From positions 62,001 through 126,000 of the forward strand of contig NZ_RXMA01000011.1 in NCBI RefSeq assembly GCF_003966125.1: a stretch of DNA of 64,000 nt, given 5' to 3'. The notes under the pieces are model-generated. The model was not told the DNA's origin, did no database searches, and saw only the letters and a list, made by a program, of their open reading frames with translations. This DNA is from Azospirillum griseum. Lineage in GTDB: Bacteria > Pseudomonadota > Alphaproteobacteria > Azospirillales > Azospirillaceae. The position numbers and the translations under genes were made by a program. Below are positions 30,277 to 40,142 of this stretch, in pieces (the stretch's first letter is position 1; every line of letters begins with the position of its first letter).

Positions 30277-31881
30277 ATGGCTGAAGCGGACACCAACCGC
30301 GAGACGGAACTCAAGCTCGCCGTGCGGCCGGAGGATCTGGCGATCCTGCGCAAGTCATCGGTCATCACCGGGCGGGCGACCGGCTCCATCACCAGCCGCA
30401 AGCTGGAAAGCACCTATTACGACACCGCCGACCGGCGGCTGCAGGACCGGCTGGCCACGCTGCGGGTGCGCAAGACCGGCGACGGCTATGTCCAGACGGT
30501 GAAATCCGCGCCGGAGGCCGATGGCCTGTCGCGCGGCGAATGGGAATGCGCCGTCCCCGACAACCGCCCCGACCTGACCCTGATCGACGGGGAGGACGCG
30601 CTGGCCGTTCTCGGCCCTCTGAGCGAGTCGGACCTGGAGCCGGTCTTCACCTCCGTCATCGACCGTGGCCGGGTGGAACTGGTGGTCGGCACGGACGGAA
30701 TCGAATCGGTGATCGAGGTCGCCTTTGACAGCGGCGAGGTGCGCCTGCCCGATGGCCGCGCCGAACCGATCTGCGAAATCGAGCTGGAATTGAAAAGCGG
30801 CTCCCCGGCGGCGCTGTTCGATCTGGGGCTGGAACTGGCGGCGGCCGCCCCGGTGCGGCTGGAAACCCGGACCAAGGCGGCGCGCGGCTACGCCCTGGCG
30901 GCGGGCGAGGGCCACCAGTCGGCCAAGGCGGAAAAGCTGACGCTCGACGCCGACATCACGGTGGAGGGGGCCGTGGCCCGCATCGTGCGCGCCTGCGTCG
31001 CCCATCTCGCCGCGAACGAGGCGGTGACGCTGACCGGCGACGATCCCGAAGGCGTCCACCAGATGCGGGTGGCGCTGCGCCGCCTGCGGTCGGCCATCGC
31101 GCTGTTCCGCCCCTTCGTGCCGACCGCGCAATATCTGTGGCTGGTCGGCGAGATCAAATGGTTGGCGGGCAGCCTTGGCCCGGCCCGCGATTGGGACGTG
31201 TTCGCCACCGAACTGCTCGCCCCGGTGCGCGACGCCTTCCACCGCGCCGACGGCCACGGCCACGCGGTGGTTGAGGACATCGACGCGCTGGCCGCCGCCG
31301 CCGAGGCCCGCCGCCGCCGCGCCTACGACACCGCGCGCGAGGCCGTCGGCTCGCCCCGCTACACCGCCTTTCTGCTGGGTCTGGGGGCCTGGGTGGAAAA
31401 GCGCGGCTGGCGCAACCAGCCGGTGAACGAGGAATCGATCCGCCTGTTCGGCCCGATGGTCGATCTGGCCGATCACCTGCTGGAAAAGCGCCACCGCAAG
31501 GCCAAGCGCTCCGGCCAGGGCTTCGCCCATCTGCCGGTCGCCCAGCGCCACCAGCTCCGCATCGCCCTGAAAAAGCTGCGCTACGCGGCGGAGTTCTTCC
31601 GCAGCCTGTACGACGACAAGCCGGTGCGCCGCTACCTTCAGGATCTGGGGGCGATGCAGGACGCCTTGGGCCATCTGAACGACGTCGCCACCGCCACCCG
31701 CCTGCTGCACGAACTGCACGAGGACGGCAGCCATTCCCTGCCGGGCGAACCGCGCGCGGCGGGCATCGTCATCGGTTGGCACGCGCGCGGGGTGTCGGAC
31801 ACCGAAGCCGCGCTGGTCGCCCTGTGGCATGATTTCCTTGACGCCAAGCGCTTCTGGTCGAAGCCCGAGCCGGTGGTGTAG
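30277..31881 (+). CDS. CYTH and CHAD domain protein (polyphosphate-associated)
   Basis: 534 aa. The N-terminal CYTH domain opens with the ExExK-type signature RETELKLAV and continues with YYDTADRRLQ and basic/acidic barrel strands typical of triphosphate-binding tunnels. The C-terminal CHAD domain (about 235-525) has its two conserved helices GVHQMRVALRRLRSAI and HQLRIALKKLRYAAEFF. CYTH proteins bind or hydrolyse triphosphates; CHAD domains bind polyphosphate and are known to direct proteins to polyphosphate granules. AAGG eight bases upstream supports ATG 30277. A ParA-like gene starts 9 bases after the stop. Confidence 0.9.
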   Translation: MAEADTNRETELKLAVRPEDLAILRKSSVITGRATGSITSRKLESTYYDTADRRLQDRLATLRVRKTGDGYVQTVKSAPEADGLSRGEWECAVPDNRPDLTLIDGEDALAVLGPLSESDLEPVFTSVIDRGRVELVVGTDGIESVIEVAFDSGEVRLPDGRAEPICEIELELKSGSPAALFDLGLELAAAAPVRLETRTKAARGYALAAGEGHQSAKAEKLTLDADITVEGAVARIVRACVAHLAANEAVTLTGDDPEGVHQMRVALRRLRSAIALFRPFVPTAQYLWLVGEIKWLAGSLGPARDWDVFATELLAPVRDAFHRADGHGHAVVEDIDALAAAAEARRRRAYDTAREAVGSPRYTAFLLGLGAWVEKRGWRNQPVNEESIRLFGPMVDLADHLLEKRHRKAKRSGQGFAHLPVAQRHQLRIALKKLRYAAEFFRSLYDDKPVRRYLQDLGAMQDALGHLNDVATATRLLHELHEDGSHSLPGEPRAAGIVIGWHARGVSDTEAALVALWHDFLDAKRFWSKPEPVV

Positions 31882-31890
31882 GCTGGCCTG

Positions 31891-32514
31891 ATGCTCACGA
31901 TCCTCGTCGCCAACATCAAGGGTGGCTGCGGCAAGACCACGCTCGCCACCCATCTGGCCGCCGCGTCCGCCGCCAGCGGCCTGTCCACCGTGCTGGCCGA
32001 CGTGGACCGTCAGCACTCCTCCCTCGGCTGGCTGGAACGCCGCCCGGACAGCGCCCCGCGCGTGGTCGGGGTCGATTGGGCCAAGGACATCACCGACATC
32101 CCGCGCGGCTACCGCCGTTTGGTGATCGACGCGCCCGCCGCGCTGAAAACCAAGCAGATCGAGGATTTGGTCAAGATGGCCGACATCGTCGTGCTGCCGG
32201 TGCTGCCCGGCGCGTTCGACGAACAGGCGACCCAACGGTTCCTGGGCAAGCTGGACGAGTTGAAGGCCATCGCCAAGAACAAGAAGGCGGTGGCGGTGGT
32301 CGGCAACCGCGTGCGCGCCCGCACCAAGGCGGCTGACCGGCTCGACCAGTTTCTGGGCGGGATCGGCCATCGCGTCGTCGCCCGCCTGCGCGACAGCCAG
32401 ATCTACGCCGACGCGGCGGCGACCGGCCTCAGCCTGTTCGACATGCCGGGCAAACGCGCCGCCGAGCAGCGCGCCGATTGGGATCCGCTGCTGGCCTGCC
32501 TGGACGCGGTGTAA
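31891..32514 (+). CDS. Small ParA-like partition/positioning ATPase
   Basis: 207 aa, no N-terminal DNA-binding extension. Deviant Walker A KGGCGKTT with signature K10 and catalytic K15, A' motif VLADVDRQHSSLGW and Walker B RRLVIDAP. These residues place it with small ParA/MinD-type ATPases that use the nucleoid to position plasmids or protein cargo. No parB gene or centromere-like repeats are nearby. The 9-base gap after the CYTH-CHAD gene implies co-expression, so the likely cargo adaptor is the CHAD protein (inference). Confidence 0.88.
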   Translation: MLTILVANIKGGCGKTTLATHLAAASAASGLSTVLADVDRQHSSLGWLERRPDSAPRVVGVDWAKDITDIPRGYRRLVIDAPAALKTKQIEDLVKMADIVVLPVLPGAFDEQATQRFLGKLDELKAIAKNKKAVAVVGNRVRARTKAADRLDQFLGGIGHRVVARLRDSQIYADAAATGLSLFDMPGKRAAEQRADWDPLLACLDAV

Positions 32515-32559
32515 GGAACCCAGCGCAAGGCAGGCGGTGCAACTCACCGCCTGATCCGC

Positions 32560-33354
32560 CTATCCGGCGACGCGGGCGACGATGAACAGATGGCGCGTCG
32601 GGACCAGCGTGTTGCCGAACGGGTGTTCGGGATAGGCGGCCTCCAACCGCGCGCGGTAATCGGCCAGAAAGCGGTCCAACTCCACCCCCGCCAACCGCTC
32701 CATCACCGGGGCCAGCGCGTCCGACCGCAGCCATTGCAGGATCGGGGTGTCACCGCTCAGAACATGGTGGTGCTCCGTCTCCCACAGCTCGACCGACACG
32801 GCGAGCGGGCTGAGCCAATTGTAATACTCCTGCGCCCCGTGCGGCGGCGGGCGCAGCGCGTCGGCCAGACGCTCCGCCCAGGGGCCATCGGCGGCGGTGT
32901 CGAGCAACAGGCGGTGCGCCATCAGCGCTTCCGGGCGCGGCAGCGCCACGGCCAGCAGCCCGCCGGGGGCCAAGCATTGCAAAAATTCGGGAAACAGCCG
33001 CTCGTGGTGAGGAACGGCCTGCAACCCGCCGAAGGACAGCAGCAGATCCACCGGCCAGGACGGACGCCACACCGACAGGTCGGCCTGTTCATAGCGCACG
33101 CGCGACGGCACGCTTTGCGCCCATTGCAGCAGGGCGGGCGACGGGTCCACGCCCATCACATCGACCTCGGGCCATTGGGCGGCGAGCAGCCGGGTGACGG
33201 AACCGGAACCACAGCCCAGATCGACCACGCTGGCCGGGGTGATGGGGGGAAGGGATTCCAAAAGATCACGGACGGGCCGACGGCTCAACGCGTCCAACGC
33301 GGAGAAGGTCGAACGGTCCCAGGACAAAAACGCGGACGGCGAAACGGCGGACAT
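32560..33354 (-). CDS. SAM-dependent methyltransferase (trans-aconitate methyltransferase-like)
   Basis: 264 aa. Class I Rossmann motifs: SVVDLGCGSGSVTRLLA (motif I), an acidic residue in VMGVDPSPALLQWA, and PGGLLAVALPRP. The sequence QWPEVDVMGVDPSPALL and the C-terminal TRHLFIVARV resemble Tam-type enzymes, but the substrate is not certain. ATG 33354 is selected; the frame continues upstream to 33471 without a good site. It converges with the ParA-like gene. Confidence 0.82.
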   Translation of the reverse strand: MSAVSPSAFLSWDRSTFSALDALSRRPVRDLLESLPPITPASVVDLGCGSGSVTRLLAAQWPEVDVMGVDPSPALLQWAQSVPSRVRYEQADLSVWRPSWPVDLLLSFGGLQAVPHHERLFPEFLQCLAPGGLLAVALPRPEALMAHRLLLDTAADGPWAERLADALRPPPHGAQEYYNWLSPLAVSVELWETEHHHVLSGDTPILQWLRSDALAPVMERLAGVELDRFLADYRARLEAAYPEHPFGNTLVPTRHLFIVARVAG

Positions 33355-33484
33355 GGCACACCCCCTTGGGGTCAGGCCGCAGGTTTGCGGTCCGATTGGC
33401 CGATGCAACGATGGCAGAGTTTGGAAAGACGAAACGGACGGCACCGGCGGCAGCCCTCCGCCGCCGGTCAACCACCCAAACGAA

Positions 33485-33673
33485 TCAGTGGGCGGCGTCC
33501 AGACGGTCGAAATGGCGACCGATGGCGGAGAAGATGTAGGCCACGCAGCCCAGGAAAATCAGGATGCCGCCGACCGCAAAGGCGTCGTCCGACGCGCGCG
33601 ACGAGGCCAGCAGACCGACAAACGCCATGATTCCCGCGATCGCAGGCGACACCCAAGCACCCAGAGCCTTCAC
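33485..33673 (-). CDS. Small two-helix membrane protein
   Basis: 62 aa from GTG 33673, which has AAGGA at about nine bases; a GTG at 33691 is an alternative. Two hydrophobic helices (WVSPAIAGIMAFVGLLAS and FAVGGILIFLGCVAYIFSAI) flank a short charged loop, with a charged C-terminus. I do not recognise a function. It stands alone between two leftward genes. Confidence 0.55.
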   Translation of the reverse strand: MKALGAWVSPAIAGIMAFVGLLASSRASDDAFAVGGILIFLGCVAYIFSAIGRHFDRLDAAH

Positions 33674-33838
33674 GTCCTGATTTCCTTCCACTGCGCGACC
33701 GGCCCATCGGTGGGGAACCGGCGACGGTTTGCACCCGCGTCGACCGAGGACCTCATGGGAGGGAGATCGGCGAACGCTTTCGATCTGAACGAATCTTGCG
33801 GCAGAATGCCCCCATTTTCAATGCGACACAAACGACTT

Positions 33839-35305
33839 TTACGTTGCAGCAGACGCAAGTCTGGCCTCCCCGCCCGCCGCTCCTCCGGGGGTGGCGGAGA
33901 CGGGCGACAGCGGCAGATCGAGCGCGAAGACGCTGCCCTCGCCCGTGCTGGCCAACAGCCGCAGATCGCCGCCATGGGCGCGCGCCACCTCGCGCGCGAT
34001 GGCCAGCCCCAACCCGACCCCACCGGCCCGCGCCGACCCGGCGAAGGGCTGGAACAGATGGTCACGCGCGCGCGGCGGCAGGCCGGGGCCGTTGTCGGTG
34101 ATGGTCAGGGTCAACCGCTCGCCCCGCCGCTCCACCGCCACCCGCACGCCGACCGCCCCGGCCTGCACCGCGTTGCGCCCCAGATTGACCAGCGCGCGCG
34201 ACAGTTGGTCGGCGTCGGCCTGCAGGACCAGCCCGGCGGGAACGGCGTTGCTCCAACCGGCCTCCACCCGCGCGCCATCGGGCCGCAGGGTGGCGAGCAC
34301 CTGCTCGCCCGCCTCCTCCACCAGCGCCCGCAGATCGACCGGGGCCAACCGCAACGGCAACGCACCGTCGCGGGTGAAGGACAGGGTTTGCCCGCACAGC
34401 TCCACCGCCCGGTCCAGCGAGGCCATCAGCCGGGGCGTGACCCGCCGCACCTCCGGGTCGGTGCTTTCGCTCAACCGTTCCGACAGCAGGGAGGCGGTGG
34501 ACAGGATGCCGCGCAAATCGTGGTTGATCTTGGCGACCGCCGTGCCCAGCGCCGCCAGCCGTTCGCGCTGGCGCAAGGCGGTGCGGACGGTCCCCTGCAT
34601 CGCCGCCAGCTCCCGCCCGGCCACGCCGATTTCGTCACGGCGACGCTCCGGCACCATCGGCGGCGCGCCGTCGGGATCGCGGCGGAAGGCGACCACCCCG
34701 TCGGTCAGGCGGCGCATCGGGCGGACCAGCAGCGCGTTCAGGGTGACGAAGACCAGCCCCGCCGCGATCAGCGAGATGGCGACCGACACCGCCAGGATGC
34801 TGCGCGAAAAATCCAGCATCGCGTTGATCATCGGGCGTTCGTCCATCGTCACCTCGACCCGTTGAGCGTGGTCCTTGGGCGACCGGTCGATCACCCGGAT
34901 CACGCGGTCGCGCCCCTGCACCAGCGCGCCAAAGGCGTCCATGATCAGCGACCAGTTGCTGCTGGCGCGCAGGTCAAAGGTGTCATCCACCTCGGGCGGC
35001 ATCGGGCGGGACAGCATGTAGACGCGCGCGTCCGGCTGGATCAGGTCGATCACATGCGCCCCGGCGTAGGAGAGCAGTTTCACCTGCAACGCCTTCGTCA
35101 CCATGAAATCGGGGGCCGCCTCCACCGACAGGGCGGCGATGTGGGCGGCGGCCAGCCGCTCCTCCAGATAGGTCAGGCGGAACCGCGCGATGGACGGGGT
35201 GTAGATCAGCACCTCGGCCAGCAGCACGAACAGGATGGTCAGCACCAGCAGCTTGGCCGACAGGCTGTTGGCGACGAACGGCAGACGCAGGGAAGCCAGA
35301 CGCAT
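33839..35305 (-). CDS. Membrane sensor histidine kinase
   Basis: 488 aa. Transmembrane helices at about residues 15-35 and 165-190 enclose a periplasmic domain; a HAMP domain follows with [10 protein letters not shown]. Kinase core: H-box [18 protein letters not shown]-box [18 protein letters not shown] and [18 protein letters not shown]. The H-box histidine is followed by D-L-R, a less common variant of HE-hDLRxP kinases. No response regulator gene is adjacent, so it is an orphan. It is divergent from hldE with about 130 bases between them. Confidence 0.87.
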   Translation of the reverse strand: MRLASLRLPFVANSLSAKLLVLTILFVLLAEVLIYTPSIARFRLTYLEERLAAAHIAALSVEAAPDFMVTKALQVKLLSYAGAHVIDLIQPDARVYMLSRPMPPEVDDTFDLRASSNWSLIMDAFGALVQGRDRVIRVIDRSPKDHAQRVEVTMDERPMINAMLDFSRSILAVSVAISLIAAGLVFVTLNALLVRPMRRLTDGVVAFRRDPDGAPPMVPERRRDEIGVAGRELAAMQGTVRTALRQRERLAALGTAVAKINHDLRGILSTASLLSERLSESTDPEVRRVTPRLMASLDRAVELCGQTLSFTRDGALPLRLAPVDLRALVEEAGEQVLATLRPDGARVEAGWSNAVPAGLVLQADADQLSRALVNLGRNAVQAGAVGVRVAVERRGERLTLTITDNGPGLPPRARDHLFQPFAGSARAGGVGLGLAIAREVARAHGGDLRLLASTGEGSVFALDLPLSPVSATPGGAAGGEARLASAAT

Positions 35306-35433
35306 GGGAAAGGACCATCGGAAGCGAGGCAATCGCCGCCATGCTACCATCCCGTCGGCAAACCGCCGCCGCCAAACGCCACACCGGCTTTGTTCGCTGG
35401 CGTCGTCCCGTCGGCGTTGGTATGAGAGACGCC

Positions 35434-36882
35434 ATGAGCGACCTTGCCCGTCACATCGACACCCTGTCCCGCGCCAACGTGCTGTGCCTTGGCGACGTGA
35501 TGCTCGACCGTTTCGTCTATGGCTCGGTGGACCGGGTGTCCCCGGAGGCCCCGATCCCGGTGCTGCGGATCACCCGCGACGTGCCGAAGTTGGGAGGGGC
35601 CGGCAACGTCGCCGCCAACCTCATCGCGCTGGACGCCACCTGCCGGTTTGTCTCGGTGGTGGGACAGGACGCGGTCGGCACCGATCTGCTGGCGCTGCTG
35701 GCGCAGGAGAGGGTCAGCGACGGCGGATCGATCGTGGTGGAGGCGGGGCGGCAGACCACGGTCAAAACCCGTTTCATCGCCGGACAACAGCAGTTGCTTC
35801 GGGCCGATGTGGAGACCGTCGCACCGATCACCTGCGCGGACCGGGTTCTGGCCCAGATCGAACGTGTCCTGGCCGAGGTCGGCGGGGTCATCCTGTCCGA
35901 TTACGGCAAGGGCGTGCTGACCGACGATCTGATCGCCGGTGTGATCGCCGCCGCGCGGGCGGCGGGCAAGACCGTGGTGGTCGATCCCAAGGGCCGCGAC
36001 TATCGCCGCTATCGCGGGGCCGACATCCTCACGCCGAATCGCAAGGAGCTGATGGAGGCCACCGGCCTGCCCGCCCACAGCGACGAGCAGGTCGTGACCG
36101 CCGCGCGCCGCCTGATCGCCGACTGCGGCGTCGGGGCCGTGGTCGCCACCCGCAGCGAACAGGGCATGTCGGTGGTGACGGCTGACGCTGTGACCCATCT
36201 GCCCGCCCAGGCGCGCGAGGTATTCGACGTGTCGGGGGCGGGCGACACTGTGGTCGCCACCCTGACCGCCGCCCTGTCGGTCGGGGTCGGGCTGACCGAC
36301 GCCGCCCGGCTGGCCAACCTCGCCGCCGGGCTGGTGGTGGGCAAGGTCGGGACCGCCGTCGTCCGCACGCACGAGCTGCTGACCGCCCTGCACGAACAGG
36401 AATGGCGGCACGGCGAGGACAAGGTTGCCACCCGCGACGAGGCGGCGGAGCGCGCCGAACGCTGGCGGCTGCGCGGCAAGCGCGTGGGCTTCACCAACGG
36501 CTGTTTCGACCTGCTGCACCCCGGCCACATCTCCCTGCTGAAGCAGGCGCGCGCCGCCTGCGACGTCTTGGTCGTCGGGCTGAACAGCGACGCGTCGGTC
36601 AAACGCTTGAAGGGCGACAGCCGCCCGGTGCAAAACGAAACCGCGCGCGCCACCGTGCTCGCCTCGCTCGGCGTCGTCGATCTGGTGGTGGTGTTCGACG
36701 AGGACACGCCGGAAAGCCTGATCCACGCGGTGCGCCCGGACGTGCTGGTCAAGGGGGCCGACTACACCGTCGCCACCGTTGTCGGGGCCGGATTCGTCCA
36801 GAGCTATGGCGGGACCGTGCTGCTGGCCGAACTGGTCGAGGGGCAGAGCACCACCAACACCATCAAGCGCCTGAAGGGCTGA
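35434..36882 (+). CDS. hldE: Bifunctional heptose-7-phosphate kinase / heptose-1-phosphate adenylyltransferase
   Basis: 482 aa. The N-terminal ribokinase-like domain (about 1-320) has [13 protein letters not shown] and the catalytic [15 protein letters not shown]; the C-terminal nucleotidyltransferase domain (about 345-482) has [19 protein letters not shown]. It makes ADP-heptose for lipopolysaccharide core. ATG 35434 is chosen over ATG 35422, four codons upstream. Followed after 135 bases by pgk. Confidence 0.94.
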   Translation: MSDLARHIDTLSRANVLCLGDVMLDRFVYGSVDRVSPEAPIPVLRITRDVPKLGGAGNVAANLIALDATCRFVSVVGQDAVGTDLLALLAQERVSDGGSIVVEAGRQTTVKTRFIAGQQQLLRADVETVAPITCADRVLAQIERVLAEVGGVILSDYGKGVLTDDLIAGVIAAARAAGKTVVVDPKGRDYRRYRGADILTPNRKELMEATGLPAHSDEQVVTAARRLIADCGVGAVVATRSEQGMSVVTADAVTHLPAQAREVFDVSGAGDTVVATLTAALSVGVGLTDAARLANLAAGLVVGKVGTAVVRTHELLTALHEQEWRHGEDKVATRDEAAERAERWRLRGKRVGFTNGCFDLLHPGHISLLKQARAACDVLVVGLNSDASVKRLKGDSRPVQNETARATVLASLGVVDLVVVFDEDTPESLIHAVRPDVLVKGADYTVATVVGAGFVQSYGGTVLLAELVEGQSTTNTIKRLKG

Positions 36883-37017
36883 CGGTTTCCCGGCCACCGG
36901 GCCGCGACGGAATCGCCCCCGCGCGGGCGGTTGCAATGCGCGGTGGGCTGTGGTTGGGTGCGCGCAAAGATCAACATTCCGGCCAGATTCTGGCCTTCCG
37001 ACTGGGGACGCACGGCA

Positions 37018-38211
37018 ATGACCGAGTTCAACACGATCGACGACCTTGAGGTGAACGGCAAGACGGTGCTGGTGCGCGCCGATCTGAACGTGCCGATGCA
37101 GGACGGTGCGGTGTCGGACACCACCCGCATCGACCGCCTCGTTCCCACCCTGAAGGAACTGTCGGCCAAGGGGGCCAAGGTTGTCGTCCTGTCGCACTTC
37201 GGCCGTCCGAAGAACGGCCCGGACGCCAAGAACTCGCTGCGCAACGTGCTGGACGCGCTGAGTGCGGCCGTCGGCCAGACGGTTGCCTTCGCCACCGATT
37301 GCGTCGGCCAGCCCGCCCAGGACGTGATCGCCGCCGCCGCGCCCGGCGCGGTCATCCTGCTGGAAAACACCCGCTTCCACGCGGAAGAGGAAAAGAACGA
37401 CCCGGCCTTTGCCGCGCAGATCGCCGCCCTGGGTGATGTCTACGTCAACGACGCCTTTTCCGCCGCCCACCGCGCCCACGCCTCGACCGAGGGTGTGGCC
37501 CGCCTGCTGCCCAACGCCGCCGGCCGCCTGATGGAAGCGGAACTGAAGGCGCTGACCCTGGCGCTGGAAAAGCCGGAACGTCCGGTCGCCGCCGTCGTCG
37601 GCGGGGCGAAGATCTCGACCAAGCTCGACCTGCTCGGCAACATGGTCCGCAAGGTGGACATGCTGGCGCTGGGCGGCGGCATGGCCAACACCTTCCTGTA
37701 CGCGCAGGGCGTCGATGTCGGGGCCAGCCTGTGCGAAAAGGACATGGCCGATCAGGCCCGCGCCATCATGGCGACGGCCAAGGAGGCCAACTGCGAAATC
37801 CTGCTGCCGACCGATTTCGTCGTCGCCAAGGAGTTCAAGGCCGGGGCCGCCAACCGCGTGGTCGCCGCCGACGCCATCGGTGCCGATGAAATGGCGCTGG
37901 ACGTCGGTCCGGCGACCGTCGCTTTCCTCGACGGCAAGCTCAAGGCCGCCAAGACCCTGGTTTGGAACGGCCCGCTGGGCGCCTTTGAAATCGCCCCGTT
38001 CGACGCCGGGACCAACGCCGTCGCCCAGATCGTGGCGGCGCGCACCACGGCGGGCGGTCTGCTGTCGGTCGCGGGCGGCGGTGACACGGTCGCCGCGCTG
38101 GCCCACGCCGGGGCCGAAGCCCAGTTCACCTACGTCTCGGCGGCGGGCGGTGCCTTCCTGGAATGGCTGGAAGGCAAGGACCTGCCCGGCGTCGCCGCGT
38201 TGAAGAAGTAA
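37018..38211 (+). CDS. pgk: Phosphoglycerate kinase
   Basis: 397 aa, family length. Typical motifs: [53 protein letters not shown] and [13 protein letters not shown]. Glycolytic and gluconeogenic ATP-generating step between 1,3-bisphosphoglycerate and 3-phosphoglycerate. The upstream reading frame extends to 36931 but the conserved N-terminus starts at 37018. Terminator immediately downstream. Confidence 0.97.
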   Translation: MTEFNTIDDLEVNGKTVLVRADLNVPMQDGAVSDTTRIDRLVPTLKELSAKGAKVVVLSHFGRPKNGPDAKNSLRNVLDALSAAVGQTVAFATDCVGQPAQDVIAAAAPGAVILLENTRFHAEEEKNDPAFAAQIAALGDVYVNDAFSAAHRAHASTEGVARLLPNAAGRLMEAELKALTLALEKPERPVAAVVGGAKISTKLDLLGNMVRKVDMLALGGGMANTFLYAQGVDVGASLCEKDMADQARAIMATAKEANCEILLPTDFVVAKEFKAGAANRVVAADAIGADEMALDVGPATVAFLDGKLKAAKTLVWNGPLGAFEIAPFDAGTNAVAQIVAARTTAGGLLSVAGGGDTVAALAHAGAEAQFTYVSAAGGAFLEWLEGKDLPGVAALKK

Positions 38212-38227
38212 GCGGTCGATGAAAAGC

Positions 38228-38269
38228 ACGGGCGCGGTGGCGGGGTTCCCCCCTCCCCGCGCCCGTTTT
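38228..38269 (+). terminator. Intrinsic terminator of pgk
   Basis: ACGGGCGCGG (38228-38237) pairs with CCGCGCCCGT (38257-38266), followed by TTTT. The SDR gene converges from the right 17 bases later. Confidence 0.82.
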
Positions 38270-38285
38270 GCGTATTTCAGCCCCC

Positions 38286-39095
38286 TCACCGCGCGGTGTA
38301 GGCCCCATCGACCAGCATCGGTTGGCCGTTGACGAAGCTGGACACGTCGCTCAACAGGAAACAGGTCATCGCCGCGATCTCGTCGGGGCTGCCCCAGCGT
38401 CCGGCGGGCGAATCGGTGACGAAGGCCATCTTGTCATCGCGCGTGGCAAACAGTTGGTCGGACATCGCCGTGTCGACAAAGCCGGGGCACACGGCGTTGA
38501 CCCGGATGCCGTCCGCCCCCAGCTCCAACGCGGCGCTGCGCGTCAGCCCGACCAACGCGTGCTTGCTGGCGGTGTAGGCGGCGACGTTGGCGAAGCCGAC
38601 CACCCCGGCCATCGAGGCGTTGAACACAATCGACCCGCCGCCAGCGCTGGCCCGGATCGCCGGAACCTGATGGCGCAGGCAGTGGAACGCGCCCCGGACG
38701 TTCACGTCGAAAATCGCGTCATACACATCGTCGCCCATCCGGTCGGCGGGACCGGCGGTGCCCAGCGCGCCCGCGTTGTTGAACGCGCCGTCCAACCGGC
38801 CAAAGGCGTCGAGCGTGGCGGCGACCAGCCGGGCCACCTCAGCGTCCTGGGCCACGTCGGTCGGAACCACCAGCCCCTCCCCACCCGCTGCGCGGATGTC
38901 GTCGAGCAGGGCCGCGCAGGCGTCGGCCCGGCGGGCGGCGAGCGCCACGCGCGCGCCCTGGGCGGCCAGCTGACGGGCGGTCGCCGCGCCGATGCCGGAG
39001 GACGCGCCGGTGATGATGAACACCTTGCCCGCCAGATCGGGGTAGCGCGCGCCGCTGGGAAGAGCGCTGTTCCTGGTCATGCTGTTGATCGTCAT
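38286..39095 (-). CDS. SDR-family oxidoreductase
   Basis: 269 aa. NAD(P) motif VFIITGASSGIGAATARQ, NNAG motif AFNNAGALG, catalytic serine in VFNASMAG, YxxxK in AYTASKHAL, and CPGFVDTAM. ATG choices lie at 39104, 39095 and 39080; 39095 is a compromise. The substrate is not evident. It is divergent from a LysR gene that probably regulates it. Confidence 0.87.
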   Translation of the reverse strand: MTINSMTRNSALPSGARYPDLAGKVFIITGASSGIGAATARQLAAQGARVALAARRADACAALLDDIRAAGGEGLVVPTDVAQDAEVARLVAATLDAFGRLDGAFNNAGALGTAGPADRMGDDVYDAIFDVNVRGAFHCLRHQVPAIRASAGGGSIVFNASMAGVVGFANVAAYTASKHALVGLTRSAALELGADGIRVNAVCPGFVDTAMSDQLFATRDDKMAFVTDSPAGRWGSPDEIAAMTCFLLSDVSSFVNGQPMLVDGAYTAR

Positions 39096-39198
39096 GGCAA
39101 CCATCGCCTTGCTGCTGCGGGGAAGACAGCGGCACTATGATTGCGGCGTGAAAACGCAGAAATACCGCGTTTGTTGGATCACTCAGAAGCAAAACTGT

Positions 39199-39236
39199 GG
39201 AATGAAAGCGAGGGGGGGGAATGAAAGCCAGGGTGG
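39199..39236 (+). repeat. Two tandem 19-bp units upstream of the LysR gene
   Basis: Units 39199-39217 and 39218-39236 both begin GGAATGAAAGC and end G-rich. The second unit places GGGTGG in ribosome-site position for the start at 39240, so the duplication may affect expression or carry a binding site. Confidence 0.6.
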
Positions 39237-39239
39237 GGC

Positions 39240-40121
39240 ATGGACCGGTTTGACAGCATGCGCGTCTTCACCCGCGTGGCCGAGGCGGGCAGCTTCGCCG
39301 CCGCCGCCAAGCCCCTGACCCTGTCGCCGACGATGATCGCCAACCACATCCGCGCGTTGGAGGAGGATTTGGGCGTCCGCCTTCTGAACCGCACCACCCG
39401 GCGGCAAAGCCTGACCGAAGCGGGAACCGCCTATCTCGCCCATTGCCACAGCGTGTTGGCGCAGATGGCGGAGATGCGCGCCGACCTGCTGGCCCAGCGC
39501 GCCGAGCCGCGCGGGCGGTTGCGGGTGTCGGCCCCGGTGTCCTTCGGGGTGGAGCGGCTGATTCCGGCGCTGGCCGATTATCTGGCCGCCTGCCCCGCCG
39601 TCGATCTCGCCTTGGACGTCAACGACCGCGCCGTCGATCTGGTCGATGAGGGGTATGAGGCGGTGATCCGCATCGGCCCGCTGACCGATTCCCGCCTGAT
39701 CGCCCGCCCGCTCACCCCCTATCGGATGGTGGTGGCGGCCTCCCCGGCCTATCTGGCGCGGATGGGCCACCCCACGGCACCGGAGGAACTGGCCCACCAC
39801 ACCTGTCTCGCCTTCCGTTACGCGGCGAAGTCGAAATGGCGCTTCACCGGCGAGGATGGGACGGTCCAGATCGCCGTCCAACCCCGGCTGGAGGTGAACA
39901 GCGGCCCCGGCCTGCGCGCCGCCGCCCTCGCCGGGATCGGCGTCGTGATGCAGCCCGAGGCGCTGTTGGCCAACGACCTTGCGGCCGGACGCCTCGTCGC
40001 CCTGTTCCCCGACCACGCCCTGCCCAGCCGCCCGATGACGCTGCTGCACCAGAAAGACCGCCGCATGTCGGCCAAGCTGCGCAGCTTCATCGATTTCGTG
40101 ACGGCGCGTTTTCCACCCTAA
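39240..40121 (+). CDS. LysR-family transcriptional regulator
   Basis: 293 aa. N-terminal winged helix: MRVFTRVAEAGSFAAAAKPL and LSPTMIANHIRALEEDLGVR, then LLNRTTRRQSLTEAG; effector-binding domain with GVERLIPALADYLAACPAVD and the periplasmic-binding-like second lobe. Divergent from the SDR gene across 144 bases, the usual arrangement for autoregulated LysR and target. Confidence 0.93.
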   Translation: MDRFDSMRVFTRVAEAGSFAAAAKPLTLSPTMIANHIRALEEDLGVRLLNRTTRRQSLTEAGTAYLAHCHSVLAQMAEMRADLLAQRAEPRGRLRVSAPVSFGVERLIPALADYLAACPAVDLALDVNDRAVDLVDEGYEAVIRIGPLTDSRLIARPLTPYRMVVAASPAYLARMGHPTAPEELAHHTCLAFRYAAKSKWRFTGEDGTVQIAVQPRLEVNSGPGLRAAALAGIGVVMQPEALLANDLAAGRLVALFPDHALPSRPMTLLHQKDRRMSAKLRSFIDFVTARFPP

Positions 40122-40142
40122 CCAGGGTTGCGCGCCGGTTGG

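Noticed and set aside
31891-32514. Chromosome partition parA
   Set aside because: No parB next to it and a short form without DNA-binding extension; a cargo-positioning role is more likely than chromosome segregation.
35344-38289. Long leftward open frame opposite hldE and pgk
   Set aside because: Same antisense composition and no domain; hldE and pgk are certain.
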